Positions 51,801 through 60,357 of a stretch of DNA of 64,000 bases are shown here, piece after piece (the stretch's first letter is position 1; every line of letters begins with the position of its first letter). The stretch comes from CAZSAL01 sp964604825 (GTDB lineage Bacteria; Elusimicrobiota; Elusimicrobia; 2-01-FULL-59-12): assembly GCA_964604825.1 (NCBI GenBank), contig CAZSAL010000002.1, forward strand, positions 1 to 64,000. Reading direction: 5' to 3'. The translations under genes and the position numbers were made by a program. The notes beneath the pieces were generated by a model that ran no database searches, was not told where the DNA came from, and was given only the letters and a program-made list of their open reading frames with translations.

Positions 51801-54800
51801 CCAGCGCAGGGAATTCGGGTCAAAGGGATTAACCGATGGATTAGCCGCCCGCAGCTGCTGGACCATGGTTTCAATGAGATGTCCATCCTGGGACGGGGCA
51901 TAGTAGGCTGCAACCGTGTGAAACAAATTGCCATTCCCGAGCAGTTGAAGCGTTGAATCCGTAATGCGGTGGAACGGCGCGCCTGTGTGCACTAACGAAA
52001 ACAAATGATCAGTTATCTGCGCCGCGGCGTGATGCGGATGCATGAATGAAAGCGCAATAACGAATCCAATGATCAGCTTCGGTGTCTCCCGGAGTCTCTT
52101 TAAAACGTTAGATAAATAACTGGGGCTAGTTCCAAGTTCATTGGCAATTTTTTTCCGGCCCCCATATGACGCCAGGAGGCCGGGGATCGAAGGATCTTCC
52201 TGCAGGCGTTCCATTAATGTTTTGGGGCGGCCCAAAGAGATGCCGTATTGATCGAGCAGTGTTTTGAGGGTTTTTTCTCTTGTCCCGGTGGTTCGCGCGA
52301 GATGCGCCAGTGTAGGATCCTGATCGTTATGTTCAATTTTATGCTCCGCAATATGCGCCAACAGTTCCGTACGGAGTGGCTGATGCCATCCAGCCTGCTC
52401 TCTGACAAGACGGAGATTTCCTGCTGACCGCTCCAATCCCTGTTCATCAAGACAGCGCAGCACCCACTCTTCGAGGGCCGGCTGTGGAGAGTGAACCGCA
52501 GCGCCAAAAATTCCCAGAGAATTCAGGAAACTCCAGCCGCCGCTTTGATTTACTCCGTACGCGGCGCCCTGTCCCGCCTGTTTTTCCACTGTGGTCCTGT
52601 GCGACGCCCAATTGCACAGGCCGTCAATGGTTTTATTCAGTCTGCCATCCAGCAACTGAGCGCTGACGGGCTCGTTCGGGCTTCTGCGCATGGAAAACAA
52701 CGTTGTACGAAGATTATTCTCTGTAACATGGTCAGAGATAATTGAAAAGGCGGCGAAACCCAAATGAAGTCTGTTTCGGAGTAACTTAGTTAAGTCCTGA
52801 GGGATTATCCCCAGCGTTTCCGCCACGGCAGTCGGAGTGGGCTGGCGGTTCTCGGCCTGAAGCTGTTCGACAGCCCGCTTCACAAGGCACAACCGCTTTG
52901 CGTCGTCGGACTGGCGCCAGGCATTCAGGTGAAAGGCCCGCTCTTCCGGCGTTAGTATGACGGCTGTGTACACCGGGCGCATAAGTGATTCCCAATATCC
53001 AGGATCCAGATCGCTGGCTTGAACCATTCTGCGGATGGATTCCGCCTCCTCCATGGAGATTCCATTCCACGATCCGTTCACAGCCAGAATCAGCCAGTCC
53101 CGCGCAAGGGGCTCTAAGGGCGGTCCTTTTGTCATCCTTAAAATAACCTGGAGGATGTTTCGCGTGTTTAATTCGGCCCGGTGCAGGGCCAGAATTCTGG
53201 CGGCTTCCAGCCTGGCGTCAGCGTCTTCCAGGTAGAGCGACTGTATTTCCGTAATGTGCTGGTCGGGTTCCGCGGGATGGAATCGGTCCAGGAAATTATC
53301 CTCAGCGACAACGTGAAAATGCCCGCGCAGATAATGCCGGGCTGAGGCATATTCCGGCGGGGTTTCCCGATGCGCCCAGGACCGTATCGAGTCAGGAGGC
53401 AAATCCAGAACATGCGCCACATCCCCGAGAAGAACTTCTTTGCCTGGTTCATTGCTAAGAAGATAGTATGCGGCCCACAGATTTTCGGCAGAGGGGCCGA
53501 AGGGAGTCACGGAAACCGCCATGGGCGACAGATAGCGCTTTCGTGGGCTTCCTGCTGGCCGGCTCAAATTATCTTGATCACGGAAGAAATCCCGCACGTC
53601 ACTATGGCCGCCAAACAACGGACGCGTTTCCCAAAGCATGCGATGAGGAATAACAGGGGTTCCCATCCGAGCCTGCTCCTCCCGCACGGCGCCGGCGACG
53701 ACGGTTAATTCGTGCGAGCTTGAAGAAGACGGCAGCACGGAAACAACCACCGGACGGAGCACCGCCAGCATCTTTTCAGCGGGAAACAGGCCTTGATCAA
53801 CGGCCGCAGACAGGCGACCGCGGAGGTTCTGCATGACTTCCCAGGTGATGTCCTCCCAGACAGGAACTTTCCGCCCATTGGCGGGATCAGGACGCAGCGG
53901 TTCCAGCTCCGGTCTCTGAATGGCCATGATCAGCCACTCCCGGGCGGTTTCGTTAAGGAAAGTCCCTTCGGTCAGACGCTGAATAATTTGGATCAAGTCC
54001 TCGGTTGTAAGGCTCTGTCGATCACGGTAAATTATTTTGGCCGCTTCAATCTGATTGCAGGAATCGGCCGACTGCAGAGGTTCGAACGGATTGCTGGCCC
54101 TGATAGTGCCGAGAATCCCTTTGCGGTGCGCCCACATGCCAATATAGATATCTGCGGTGCGAAGGGAAGGATTGTCCGGAGGGATGCCGGAAGAAGATCC
54201 GGCAAGCAGCTCAACGGCTTCTGACTGCTTGGCCAACATGTCCGACATGCGAATAATATCGCTTCTGATAGAGGCAATGGGTTCATGAAAGAGGCGCTTT
54301 GTAAACTTTTCGTCCCATGCATTGAATTCCTGCATCCATTGGTCCCTGAGGGTACGGCATTCCTGAAGCGACGCTTCGTGATCCTGCTGTGCGCGCAGGG
54401 AATCATCCTGTCTATAGGTCAGACATTTTCTGGCTTCAATTTCTTTCCTGCGCGCTTCGCATAACGCATCGTGGATGCCCTGCAGGCGGTCCCGCAGTTC
54501 AGTCCATGTATTTGTGGTTTCCTCATCAGAAGGAGATTTTTCCTGTCCGCTTGTACCGGCGATGGCTGCGGGCATCATCCCGATTGCGCCGAGGAGAACT
54601 GTCGTTACCCGGCGGTGCAGCCCGTCCCGAAAACCAGGGTCACGAAACCGGTCTCCGATGCGCCGTATCATGCCGGCCCTGCGGCGGTCTCCTCCGGGCC
54701 GGACGGAAATCCCGGCAAAGGAGAGAGCCTGCGACTCGAAAGGCCCGTGAAGCGGTCTCCATACATTTGGCGACCGCCCGCCCCGAGGTATGGTGGGCGC

Positions 54801-54911
54801 ACCTCGTGAAGCGCAGGTAGATGTGAACGCTTCACGAACGCCTGCGATAGCAGGGTCGGCGATCAGGCACCCCGCCAGCAACAGCGCGATCAGCTTTCGC
54901 CCGTAAGTCAT
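48891..54911 (-). CDS. Giant multidomain secreted/membrane protein with QALA header
   Basis: 2006 residues. 1-24 signal peptide; 44-53 G-G-R-S-P-N-V-W-R-P; 58-63 F-E-S-Q-A-L. A helical module occurs twice (about 288-331 and 568-611, both ending A-R-[ED]-W-L-I). 690-720 and 870-940 look like HTH segments (S-P-S-Y-L-S-N-V-L-K-R-L). 946-964 is hydrophobic, 990-1044 LysM-like (A-N-P-S-V-N-P ... W-G-D-L-L-K-I-P), 1072-1092 a strong helix. Four beta units start with [VL]-L-x-x-x-G-F near 1142, 1246, 1325 and 1419. Further helices lie at 1531-1550, 1586-1625, 1661-1709. 1770-1945 resembles a GNAT acetyltransferase (V-E-R-R-G-L-F-F). Starts by ATGA overlap with the upstream gene. Function unknown. 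Confidence 0.75.
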   Translation of the reverse strand: MTYGRKLIALLLAGCLIADPAIAGVREAFTSTCASRGAPTIPRGGRSPNVWRPLHGPFESQALSFAGISVRPGGDRRRAGMIRRIGDRFRDPGFRDGLHRRVTTVLLGAIGMMPAAIAGTSGQEKSPSDEETTNTWTELRDRLQGIHDALCEARRKEIEARKCLTYRQDDSLRAQQDHEASLQECRTLRDQWMQEFNAWDEKFTKRLFHEPIASIRSDIIRMSDMLAKQSEAVELLAGSSSGIPPDNPSLRTADIYIGMWAHRKGILGTIRASNPFEPLQSADSCNQIEAAKIIYRDRQSLTTEDLIQIIQRLTEGTFLNETAREWLIMAIQRPELEPLRPDPANGRKVPVWEDITWEVMQNLRGRLSAAVDQGLFPAEKMLAVLRPVVVSVLPSSSSSHELTVVAGAVREEQARMGTPVIPHRMLWETRPLFGGHSDVRDFFRDQDNLSRPAGSPRKRYLSPMAVSVTPFGPSAENLWAAYYLLSNEPGKEVLLGDVAHVLDLPPDSIRSWAHRETPPEYASARHYLRGHFHVVAEDNFLDRFHPAEPDQHITEIQSLYLEDADARLEAARILALHRAELNTRNILQVILRMTKGPPLEPLARDWLILAVNGSWNGISMEEAESIRRMVQASDLDPGYWESLMRPVYTAVILTPEERAFHLNAWRQSDDAKRLCLVKRAVEQLQAENRQPTPTAVAETLGIIPQDLTKLLRNRLHLGFAAFSIISDHVTENNLRTTLFSMRRSPNEPVSAQLLDGRLNKTIDGLCNWASHRTTVEKQAGQGAAYGVNQSGGWSFLNSLGIFGAAVHSPQPALEEWVLRCLDEQGLERSAGNLRLVREQAGWHQPLRTELLAHIAEHKIEHNDQDPTLAHLARTTGTREKTLKTLLDQYGISLGRPKTLMERLQEDPSIPGLLASYGGRKKIANELGTSPSYLSNVLKRLRETPKLIIGFVIALSFMHPHHAAAQITDHLFSLVHTGAPFHRITDSTLQLLGNGNLFHTVAAYYAPSQDGHLIETMVQQLRAANPSVNPFDPNSLRWGDLLKIPDSWFAAFAPSTVSAPPPAALTPGITTHLLWWIAAAVIIATAVITILIVRHVSRKREPAPQETGGPEQRREISPAPPLPVSPAQPLPEPPAHLARAVQILEETGFATVETSQKGILLWDKDFSWQILIHADGSLFLSRKDMPDAGTQLIGPAARLSGAELTENGDRLRVEFDGTSEDAVGDELIFRKPDAEIFREVLPRNEAVLRYSGFNRSTDEEGPLYRKWRWTIRVSGGGWKVSGKPEWPGTFISARELAGIKKINLRENEPLKLTGCPGNPEFTPIQLLLRHSGFRTQQDPIWPWVHPEGWLAADLQDNRGNPEILIAPGQNPLKSLRLKTTNLADLKIDEAQVNAYLTDGHSQTVSRDKFLNEVPDRPIVRVLRAGGFRQIEGDIYGYIQNGWEIRLPDSKRVQIAGLRSADPFLPADSIEQIYISDRNETLRGYETGQTLQVQPGDLVLRLRNDPKPIRVFHAERSTLVDAQALHAGVYGHTPLCLLNYGYLLAPFIWLWWRIPAVSRLKKTGGWPTDWRQACAEARDIGGQLWFKAMFVPLIELPLLPGLAWAMHVWLGANPVLAAMSGGLLAALAHLGREFIQYWPELQNEDSSPQEGEGSVSEGIQTRFLWRLLGAVLISLCAMPELYRFFGMAHPAYVLWLVPALLHAVWNLVWNWNSNGMESTPELSLGGGGQTGENREQDTGIPLPPPAAVPGAPAKDVASAMKSPSEASRAVIALTDEEIILYFGQDILSRCQKEGIRFYIRRLDRVNDQHFIDEWRPNYEPMFSDLNSLEFGVLAATEGRESLLGHATITLLIGERVGLQGLALEIGDIELFKRGDELPGLSDLLFDFLIKVSVESGKIDAGLWVQPITRGAESFVERRGLFFQSPSGIFQGLTQWALMMAYHTLELETAFNQNGDGKPMQVKGFDLIGLPIQILETSHEGSAGSYVPPSASGPGTPGTAHQYAVQAAA
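54721..54796. repeat. Header repeat, copy A
   Basis: 76 bp matching 56609-56684 at 72 positions. It encodes P-R-G-G-R-S-P-N-V-W-R-P-L-H-G-P-F-E-S-Q-A-L in the 2006-aa protein. A roughly 40-bp insertion (54797-54838) separates it here from the signal peptide, which is also similar at DNA level. Confidence 0.85.
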
Positions 54912-56755
54912 GCGGCGGCTCCTGTGCTCCGGTTCGGTGTTCTCCGTGGGGTTGCCCTGCCATTCGGGGGTATTCCGCGCCGGTCCATTTCTTTTGTGAC
55001 AGCGCTTTTAATCTGTACGGGGAAATCAGACCAGGAGGTGTTCAGCATCCGCTGTAGTATCTGTAACCGTTGCGGATCTTCCTCCTCCAAAGCGCGGACA
55101 AGATTCGAATCCATGAGCTGGGGGTCTTCAATCCAGCGCTGCCGCAGCAGATCCCGCGCTTTGGACTGCACTTCGGCGGAAGGAATTTGGTCCATCAGGA
55201 GAGTCAGGACTCTCCCGATGTCCCCTTTTTGGATAAGATCGCGCACCGAAGCCATAGACTCCACTATCGCCTGGAAATCTCTAATCACTTCATCGGGTTC
55301 CATGGTGCGATCGCTGTCCTCTGGGAGGATGTTTACTTCTCTCCGCAAATCTCCCAGCAGCGACAAAGTCAACTCCGGCCGGTCCAGAAATTCAAAACGG
55401 AGACGCTGCTCGCGATCGTCCGATGGCCCGAGGTGCAGGAAGGCCCGGTAAAGATCCCGCCCTATAACTGTTCGGAGAACTTCTTTCTGTTTTTCACGGG
55501 ACAAGCCTTCAATAGTTTCCGGAAGCCTGGCCATTCTGTGGATGTAGATCGTTCCGCTCGCGTCAGTCTCGGCAATTGGAGTAAATGCGGAATCAATATA
55601 ACCCCTGACGCCTAAAGGGGAAATGACTATGGCAAGGATGAACCCGATCGCGTGGCCCCAGCCTTTGCGGAAGAAAGGGTGTTTTGGCTTTTCGCTTTGC
55701 CAGCGCATTCTCAGGAGATGGATTTGTTCCATGAATGGGAAAAATTCCGCGGCCAGCAGACTTGTGCCGGCCATGTTGACCAGGTCGGCCAGATTAAACG
55801 GGTTGAGCCCGATGGGATCACATCCTGCGCCGGTGGCAAGCGTTTCGAGAGCGTTGGCCAGGGCGGCCGTTGACATCAGAATGATTCCCAGAGGCCAGTG
55901 GATGCGGGCGGATGTTGTCCTAAGAATATGCCATACCGCCGACGCTACGACAACGCCGACCACCAAAGAGGTTGCCGGGCCGTTGGAAACATCGTGGAGA
56001 TATGCTTTTCCGAAAATGACCGCGAAGGCATTGCATAACAGGAACGCGGCGGGAAGAATCCACAACAGCATGCGAGTTTGCCGCGGTGTCGCCTGTGGAA
56101 CAAAACGAAAACCCATTTGGGGATCTATGGTTTTTGTTTGTTCAGAAGCCTTTTTCTGTTTTTTGTTGAAAAACAAACCCAGGATAAATCCCATCAATCC
56201 CGTGGGGATCAACGCGGCTAAAGGGTTGACCATGTTTTGAGCATGAGCTATGGGATGGGAGGAAACGATTGTGGTGATGCCTGCGATAACCGGGAGCGTC
56301 AGCAGCGCATCAAAGCGCAGAGTCTGCAGGCCGCGCCAGGGCCATGGGCCGCGGCCGCAGGCCTGAAGGATGCGCACTATTATCAGGACGAAGATGCCGG
56401 TCAAAAGCCCGATCAGTGCGGCTGACACCGAGGGCTGCGATCTATGCAGGTTGTAGTTGAACAGCCCTAACAACACCGGCGACGCTGACAGGATCGTATT
56501 GAGCTGGTCCGGTACTGCGTACCGCTGCGCCAGTCTGCGCAACTGACTGTCCACTCGGCTTTCAAAACCCATCCTGATCCGTATGAACGCGCCCACGGCC
56601 AGAGGGGCGAGAGCCTGCGTTTCAAAAGGCCCGTGAAGCGGTCTCCATACATCTGGCGACCGCCCGCCCCGAGGTATGGTGGGCATTCCTGCGATAACAG
56701 GTTCGGCGATCAGGCTCGCGACCAGCACCAGGGCGATCAGCCGTCGTCCGTTCAT
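54908..56755 (-). CDS. Polytopic membrane protein with QALA header and signal-peptidase-II-like domain
   Basis: 615 residues. 1-23 signal peptide; 30-39 G-G-R-S-P-D-V-W-R-P; 44-50 F-E-T-Q-A-L-A. Helices near 90-130, 150-195 and 228-345. The block 228-350 recalls LspA: V-S-N-G-P-A-T-S-L-V-V-G resembles the N-x-G-A-A-F-G motif, L-G-I-I-L-M-S-T-A-A-L-A-N-A-L-E the G-N-x-x-D-R helix, and C-D-P-I-G-L-N-P-F-N-L-A-D-L-V the two aspartate motifs, with D313 and D324 as candidate dyad. Residues 410-590 are helical and soluble. The last codons (G-A-A-A) double as the ribosome site of the next gene. Role in lipoprotein processing is speculative. Confidence 0.65.
   Translation of the reverse strand: MNGRRLIALVLVASLIAEPVIAGMPTIPRGGRSPDVWRPLHGPFETQALAPLAVGAFIRIRMGFESRVDSQLRRLAQRYAVPDQLNTILSASPVLLGLFNYNLHRSQPSVSAALIGLLTGIFVLIIVRILQACGRGPWPWRGLQTLRFDALLTLPVIAGITTIVSSHPIAHAQNMVNPLAALIPTGLMGFILGLFFNKKQKKASEQTKTIDPQMGFRFVPQATPRQTRMLLWILPAAFLLCNAFAVIFGKAYLHDVSNGPATSLVVGVVVASAVWHILRTTSARIHWPLGIILMSTAALANALETLATGAGCDPIGLNPFNLADLVNMAGTSLLAAEFFPFMEQIHLLRMRWQSEKPKHPFFRKGWGHAIGFILAIVISPLGVRGYIDSAFTPIAETDASGTIYIHRMARLPETIEGLSREKQKEVLRTVIGRDLYRAFLHLGPSDDREQRLRFEFLDRPELTLSLLGDLRREVNILPEDSDRTMEPDEVIRDFQAIVESMASVRDLIQKGDIGRVLTLLMDQIPSAEVQSKARDLLRQRWIEDPQLMDSNLVRALEEEDPQRLQILQRMLNTSWSDFPVQIKSAVTKEMDRRGIPPNGRATPRRTPNRSTGAAA
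56609..56684. repeat. Header repeat, copy B
   Basis: Second copy of the 76-bp header repeat (95% identical to 54721-54796), here in the 615-aa gene and joined directly to its signal peptide. The flanking bodies of the two genes are unrelated, so only the header has been copied or converted. Confidence 0.85.
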
Positions 56756-59700
56756 GCGGCGGCTCCTAATCGCTGGGAATCCGCCGGAAGCTCCAATTGG
56801 ATTTTTAAATACATGCGGGGGCTGCGATGGTTCTTAACCATTTTCACAATGCGACTCAATAGCTTGTTGAACTGAATTTCCGGTATTCCTGCTTCGATAA
56901 ACCTGGTCGTGACATCCAGAAGGCTTATGTAACCGAACTTGTTTTGGAAACTCTCGGTCAGCACGTCTCTGGCCGCTCGCTGGTAGAGGCCCTCCACGAA
57001 TGGCAGTATTATTTCCACATTGCCGCTATCGAATAGCCACTCGTCAACTTGGTGTTGTTCAATCAGGTGGTCGTTCATTTTTCTGGACAAATATTCACCC
57101 TCCCGCTCGAGTATCACTCCGGTATGCGGCAGCCTTCTGGCAATTCCCTGGACGAGGAAGGGGAAATTAACCTGGGATGTGGGCTGTCCCTTAATGATCC
57201 TGATGAGATGCCGATATCCGTTGGCCGGGGTCGAGTGATAGCCGTAATCGAAGGTCTGCAGGTATCCTTCATGTTCCGGATTCAGAAGTTCGACGGCTAG
57301 CAGCAGATGTCTGAAAGCGCCCATGTTCAACGGGATCTCCAGGTCTCTGCGGGTCCGGGCAAGGTTCTCAAGCCACGCGCGGTGTTCGGCAAACGGTGAC
57401 GCGAAAAGATCCAGCGGAAAATAATGGCTTTCCCATGGCACCTTTTGCAGTAATTCAGGTGTCATCCAGCCGAGCCCTTTCAGAGAAGAAGGCAGTTCTT
57501 CGATAAGGCCTTCATCCATGGCCAACACCGGATCTCGGGAGCTTGAACACGATCCCGGGGGTTGTAAAGCCAGACGTATCCCTGCTTCAAGGAGATGACC
57601 TTCAGTGGCTGCAATCTGCCGCACACCCGAAAGGTCGTCGAGCAATTCATACGAGCGTACCAATAGCGCGGAGCGGGGCTTGAAAGGCAGAGCCTCTTCT
57701 GCCTTAAGCCGGACGAACTGCGTTACCAATTTGTGTGGTTGCAGGCGGCCTGACGAACGCGCATTGTTCAGCATGCGTTCTGAGTAGTCCCCCAGCACAT
57801 AGCGCATGCGGGGGTAATATTCATGCCCGGGATGGTCCTTGTCCCGTTCAATGATGCGGTCAAGGAAATCAGATGCGGACCGGCCGTCCCCGACACCGAA
57901 TTCGTAAACCGTTAAAGTCTCGGGAAGAGAAATACCGCGCCGCTCCAGATCCAATAGATGGTCATAGAATTCGTCGGCGGTGGCCTTTGACAGCAGATCA
58001 TCTCCCGAAACCGGAGTTCGAAAGCCGGTCTCCTTTCGCAGTGCTTTGCGACCGAGCATCGCGTAAAAAAGCGTATTCAAAAGGCCAATCGCCGCACCGA
58101 CCGGTGAATATCGCGTCAGGCATCGCAGCGGGATCGAATCGTCATCGGAAAGAGGTTTGTGCAACTGTGCTTCTTCTTCCTCTTGGCGTTTTTCGGCATC
58201 TTCTTTGAGCCTGCGTTTTTCCTCGGTTTCCTGTCGCCATTTTTCAAGCTCTCCGGGGAAAAGCCGGTCTGCCAGGTAGCCTGTCAGAACTCCTCCGTTG
58301 GGGAAACCAATCTCGGATTGAAGTGAACCAGCAGGTAGGCCTTTGACGACGCGGTTGAAGAAATCAATCATTGAAGGCTGAAGAGCAGGTTCCAGCCCCA
58401 GAGGCCCCGGATTTTGCAGTTCCGTGCGAATCCGGTCCACGTTACCGGCGACGGTGCGGAACGTCTCACCAAAGTCTTTTAACGCTGAGAGATGCTCTTC
58501 GTCTGACGTAAGGTCGGCAGCCCAGATTTGCAGTTGTTTCGCCAGGTTTGAAGAAATATTCAGCGAAGGAGCCTTTGACTTTCCTCCGCCCTTCTTCGCC
58601 ATGCCGTAGACCGGTTTGAAGCCTTCGTATATCTCGTCGAGGATTGCCTGAGGAACATTCCATGCGAGATGCACGGCTATGGCGCAAAGGAGCGCCTTGC
58701 CAATCACCAACGCCGTAAGCGTTATAAATGATCCATGTGGATTGGCCAGAGCCGCCGCAGAATAATGCAATAAGCCTGTAGCCCATGCGGTCTGCTCTGC
58801 CATAGAAAGGACTGTGCGCAGTATTTTCTCCCAGCGCGTCTGCCCAGGGCCGTGATCTTCGACAAATTTTCTGGTCATTTTGCCCGGTTGCCCCAGTACC
58901 CGGGGATGCGTGAGGGGATAAATCAGCCGGTACCACACCGGCTCGCAAATCCCGGCAAGAAATGCCCGCAGCGACACCGGCAGCTTCGCGAATCTGTCCC
59001 AGAAAAGAGTCATGCCTTTGACGGATTCAGGCGCTGTGTGTGGTTTCCGGTTAATCAACAGGTAACGACTATTGACTCGGTCTCCCGGTTGGGCCAGTTC
59101 TACGATTTCAAAGCCGGTCTCTTTAAATGCCGTAACAAATCGTGGGTTGGCGGTGATCGTATCCGCCAGAAAGATACCGTTATTCACCAGAACTCTTCGT
59201 AGTTCCTCAGCCGCCGCTTTGTATGAGTCTTTAAAATAATCGGAGTGAAAAAGATTAATGCTGACAGCTGTTTCAAACGTATCGTTTCCGAACATGTTCA
59301 TGTCCTGGACAACCCCTTTGATATAGCCGCTGCTTATATCGTCTTCCACATCGCGGTCGAGTCCTATGATCGGTATGCCGCATAACCGGAGTATAAAAAC
59401 CAGGTTGCTGCTGGACAGGAATTCTTCGCCGGTTCCCCAGCGGCTGAAATCCATCTCTGTTTCCAATCCGATATCAAGCAATCGACTTCCGAGAATCCTT
59501 TCGGAAGTAACGTCCAGTTCCCTGGCGCGGTGATTAGCATCGACATAATTAAGCAGCTCATAAAACGCGAATGCGTGGCGAGAAGGACACCTTTGCAGCC
59601 ATCTCATGATTGAGACCAGATCGGGAGTGGTTTTCTGCACGGCAGGTTCTGCTATGCCGCAGTTCCGTTCGCTGGCAGCAGTCCTGAGAATGAAAGGCAG

Positions 59701-60129
59701 CAGAATGGATCCTCCGAGCGCCGCCAGCCATGTGCGGCCGGACGCCAGCCCGAAGATCAGTGCGGCGGCTCCGAAAACCGGCGTCAGGCTATCGGCTGGA
59801 TCATCCGAGTTCCGCAGGAGCGAGGCAGACGCGATGTTCCGGACTTCTCCGGCGATGTTGTGATGATGGGGAAGCCGAACGGAAATCCCGGCGAAGGCAA
59901 GAGCCTGCGTTTCGAAAGCAGGAAGCGGGGAACCAGAGAGCCAGGGAACCGGCGAAGCGGCGTGAAGTTTCTCCGACGCGCTGATGCTCCGGATCGCCGG
60001 TTCGGCAGCTGCCGTCTGCGCTACCAGGCATCCCGCCAGCAGCAGGGAAACAAGCCGTCGCAGAAGAGGGAAACAAAAACTGTCTTTGTTCAAGCGTTCC
60101 ATAATAATCGCGCGCGCGTTCGGCAACAT
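56752..60129 (-). CDS. Giant protein with QALA header and two methyltransferase-like domains
   Basis: 1125 residues. Signal peptide about 20-42 (L-L-R-R-L-V-S-L-L-L-A-G-C-L-V-A-Q), then 72-78 F-E-T-Q-A-L-A and F-A-G-I-S-V-R, identical to the 2006-aa protein. 205-362 looks like a degenerate class I SAM methyltransferase (L-L-D-I-G, G-L-D-R-D, late G-F-E-I-V-E). 440-500 hydrophobic. 627-657 charged coil. 735-970 is a second methyltransferase, MidA-like: V-Y-E-F-G-V-G-D-G-R (741-750), G-D-Y-S (780-783), F-D-Y-G-Y-H (960-965). 990-1120 helical. Met10 (60102) is an alternative start; neither has a good ribosome site. First gene of the operon. Confidence 0.72.
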   Translation of the reverse strand: MLPNARAIIMERLNKDSFCFPLLRRLVSLLLAGCLVAQTAAAEPAIRSISASEKLHAASPVPWLSGSPLPAFETQALAFAGISVRLPHHHNIAGEVRNIASASLLRNSDDPADSLTPVFGAAALIFGLASGRTWLAALGGSILLPFILRTAASERNCGIAEPAVQKTTPDLVSIMRWLQRCPSRHAFAFYELLNYVDANHRARELDVTSERILGSRLLDIGLETEMDFSRWGTGEEFLSSSNLVFILRLCGIPIIGLDRDVEDDISSGYIKGVVQDMNMFGNDTFETAVSINLFHSDYFKDSYKAAAEELRRVLVNNGIFLADTITANPRFVTAFKETGFEIVELAQPGDRVNSRYLLINRKPHTAPESVKGMTLFWDRFAKLPVSLRAFLAGICEPVWYRLIYPLTHPRVLGQPGKMTRKFVEDHGPGQTRWEKILRTVLSMAEQTAWATGLLHYSAAALANPHGSFITLTALVIGKALLCAIAVHLAWNVPQAILDEIYEGFKPVYGMAKKGGGKSKAPSLNISSNLAKQLQIWAADLTSDEEHLSALKDFGETFRTVAGNVDRIRTELQNPGPLGLEPALQPSMIDFFNRVVKGLPAGSLQSEIGFPNGGVLTGYLADRLFPGELEKWRQETEEKRRLKEDAEKRQEEEEAQLHKPLSDDDSIPLRCLTRYSPVGAAIGLLNTLFYAMLGRKALRKETGFRTPVSGDDLLSKATADEFYDHLLDLERRGISLPETLTVYEFGVGDGRSASDFLDRIIERDKDHPGHEYYPRMRYVLGDYSERMLNNARSSGRLQPHKLVTQFVRLKAEEALPFKPRSALLVRSYELLDDLSGVRQIAATEGHLLEAGIRLALQPPGSCSSSRDPVLAMDEGLIEELPSSLKGLGWMTPELLQKVPWESHYFPLDLFASPFAEHRAWLENLARTRRDLEIPLNMGAFRHLLLAVELLNPEHEGYLQTFDYGYHSTPANGYRHLIRIIKGQPTSQVNFPFLVQGIARRLPHTGVILEREGEYLSRKMNDHLIEQHQVDEWLFDSGNVEIILPFVEGLYQRAARDVLTESFQNKFGYISLLDVTTRFIEAGIPEIQFNKLLSRIVKMVKNHRSPRMYLKIQLELPADSQRLGAAA

Positions 60130-60244
60130 GGAGAAAGTCTACCGGGTATCGTCGGAATATTAAATATGACCAAAGGCTAAAAATCAGGGACCAACCCACC
60201 CACCCTTTTTTGGGTCTTTAGACTCATTTTCTAATCTGGGTCTT

Positions 60245-60271
60245 TTGAAAACACCTGGACCGCACTATAAC
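60245..60271 (+). promoter_or_regulatory. Weak candidate promoter in the 228-bp divergent gap
   Basis: TTGAAA (60245-60250) and TATAAC (60266-60271) with a short 15-bp spacer, about 85 bp before the PorV-like gene. The same gap (60130-60357) holds two TGGGTCTTT words (60211-60219, 60237-60245) and must also contain the promoter of the giant-gene operon; nothing else is evident there. Confidence 0.3.
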
Positions 60272-60357
60272 GTTTTTGAAAGCCCCGTCCTCCGTCTGGT
60301 TTTTCAATGGAGGTATCGAATAAAAAGGCTTCTGCCGACTCTAACGGTTAGCGCGAT

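Noticed and set aside
60130..60357. Cyclic-di-GMP or other riboswitch before the PorV-like gene
   Set aside because: GC-rich stretches and hairpin fragments are present but no conserved riboswitch core could be matched.
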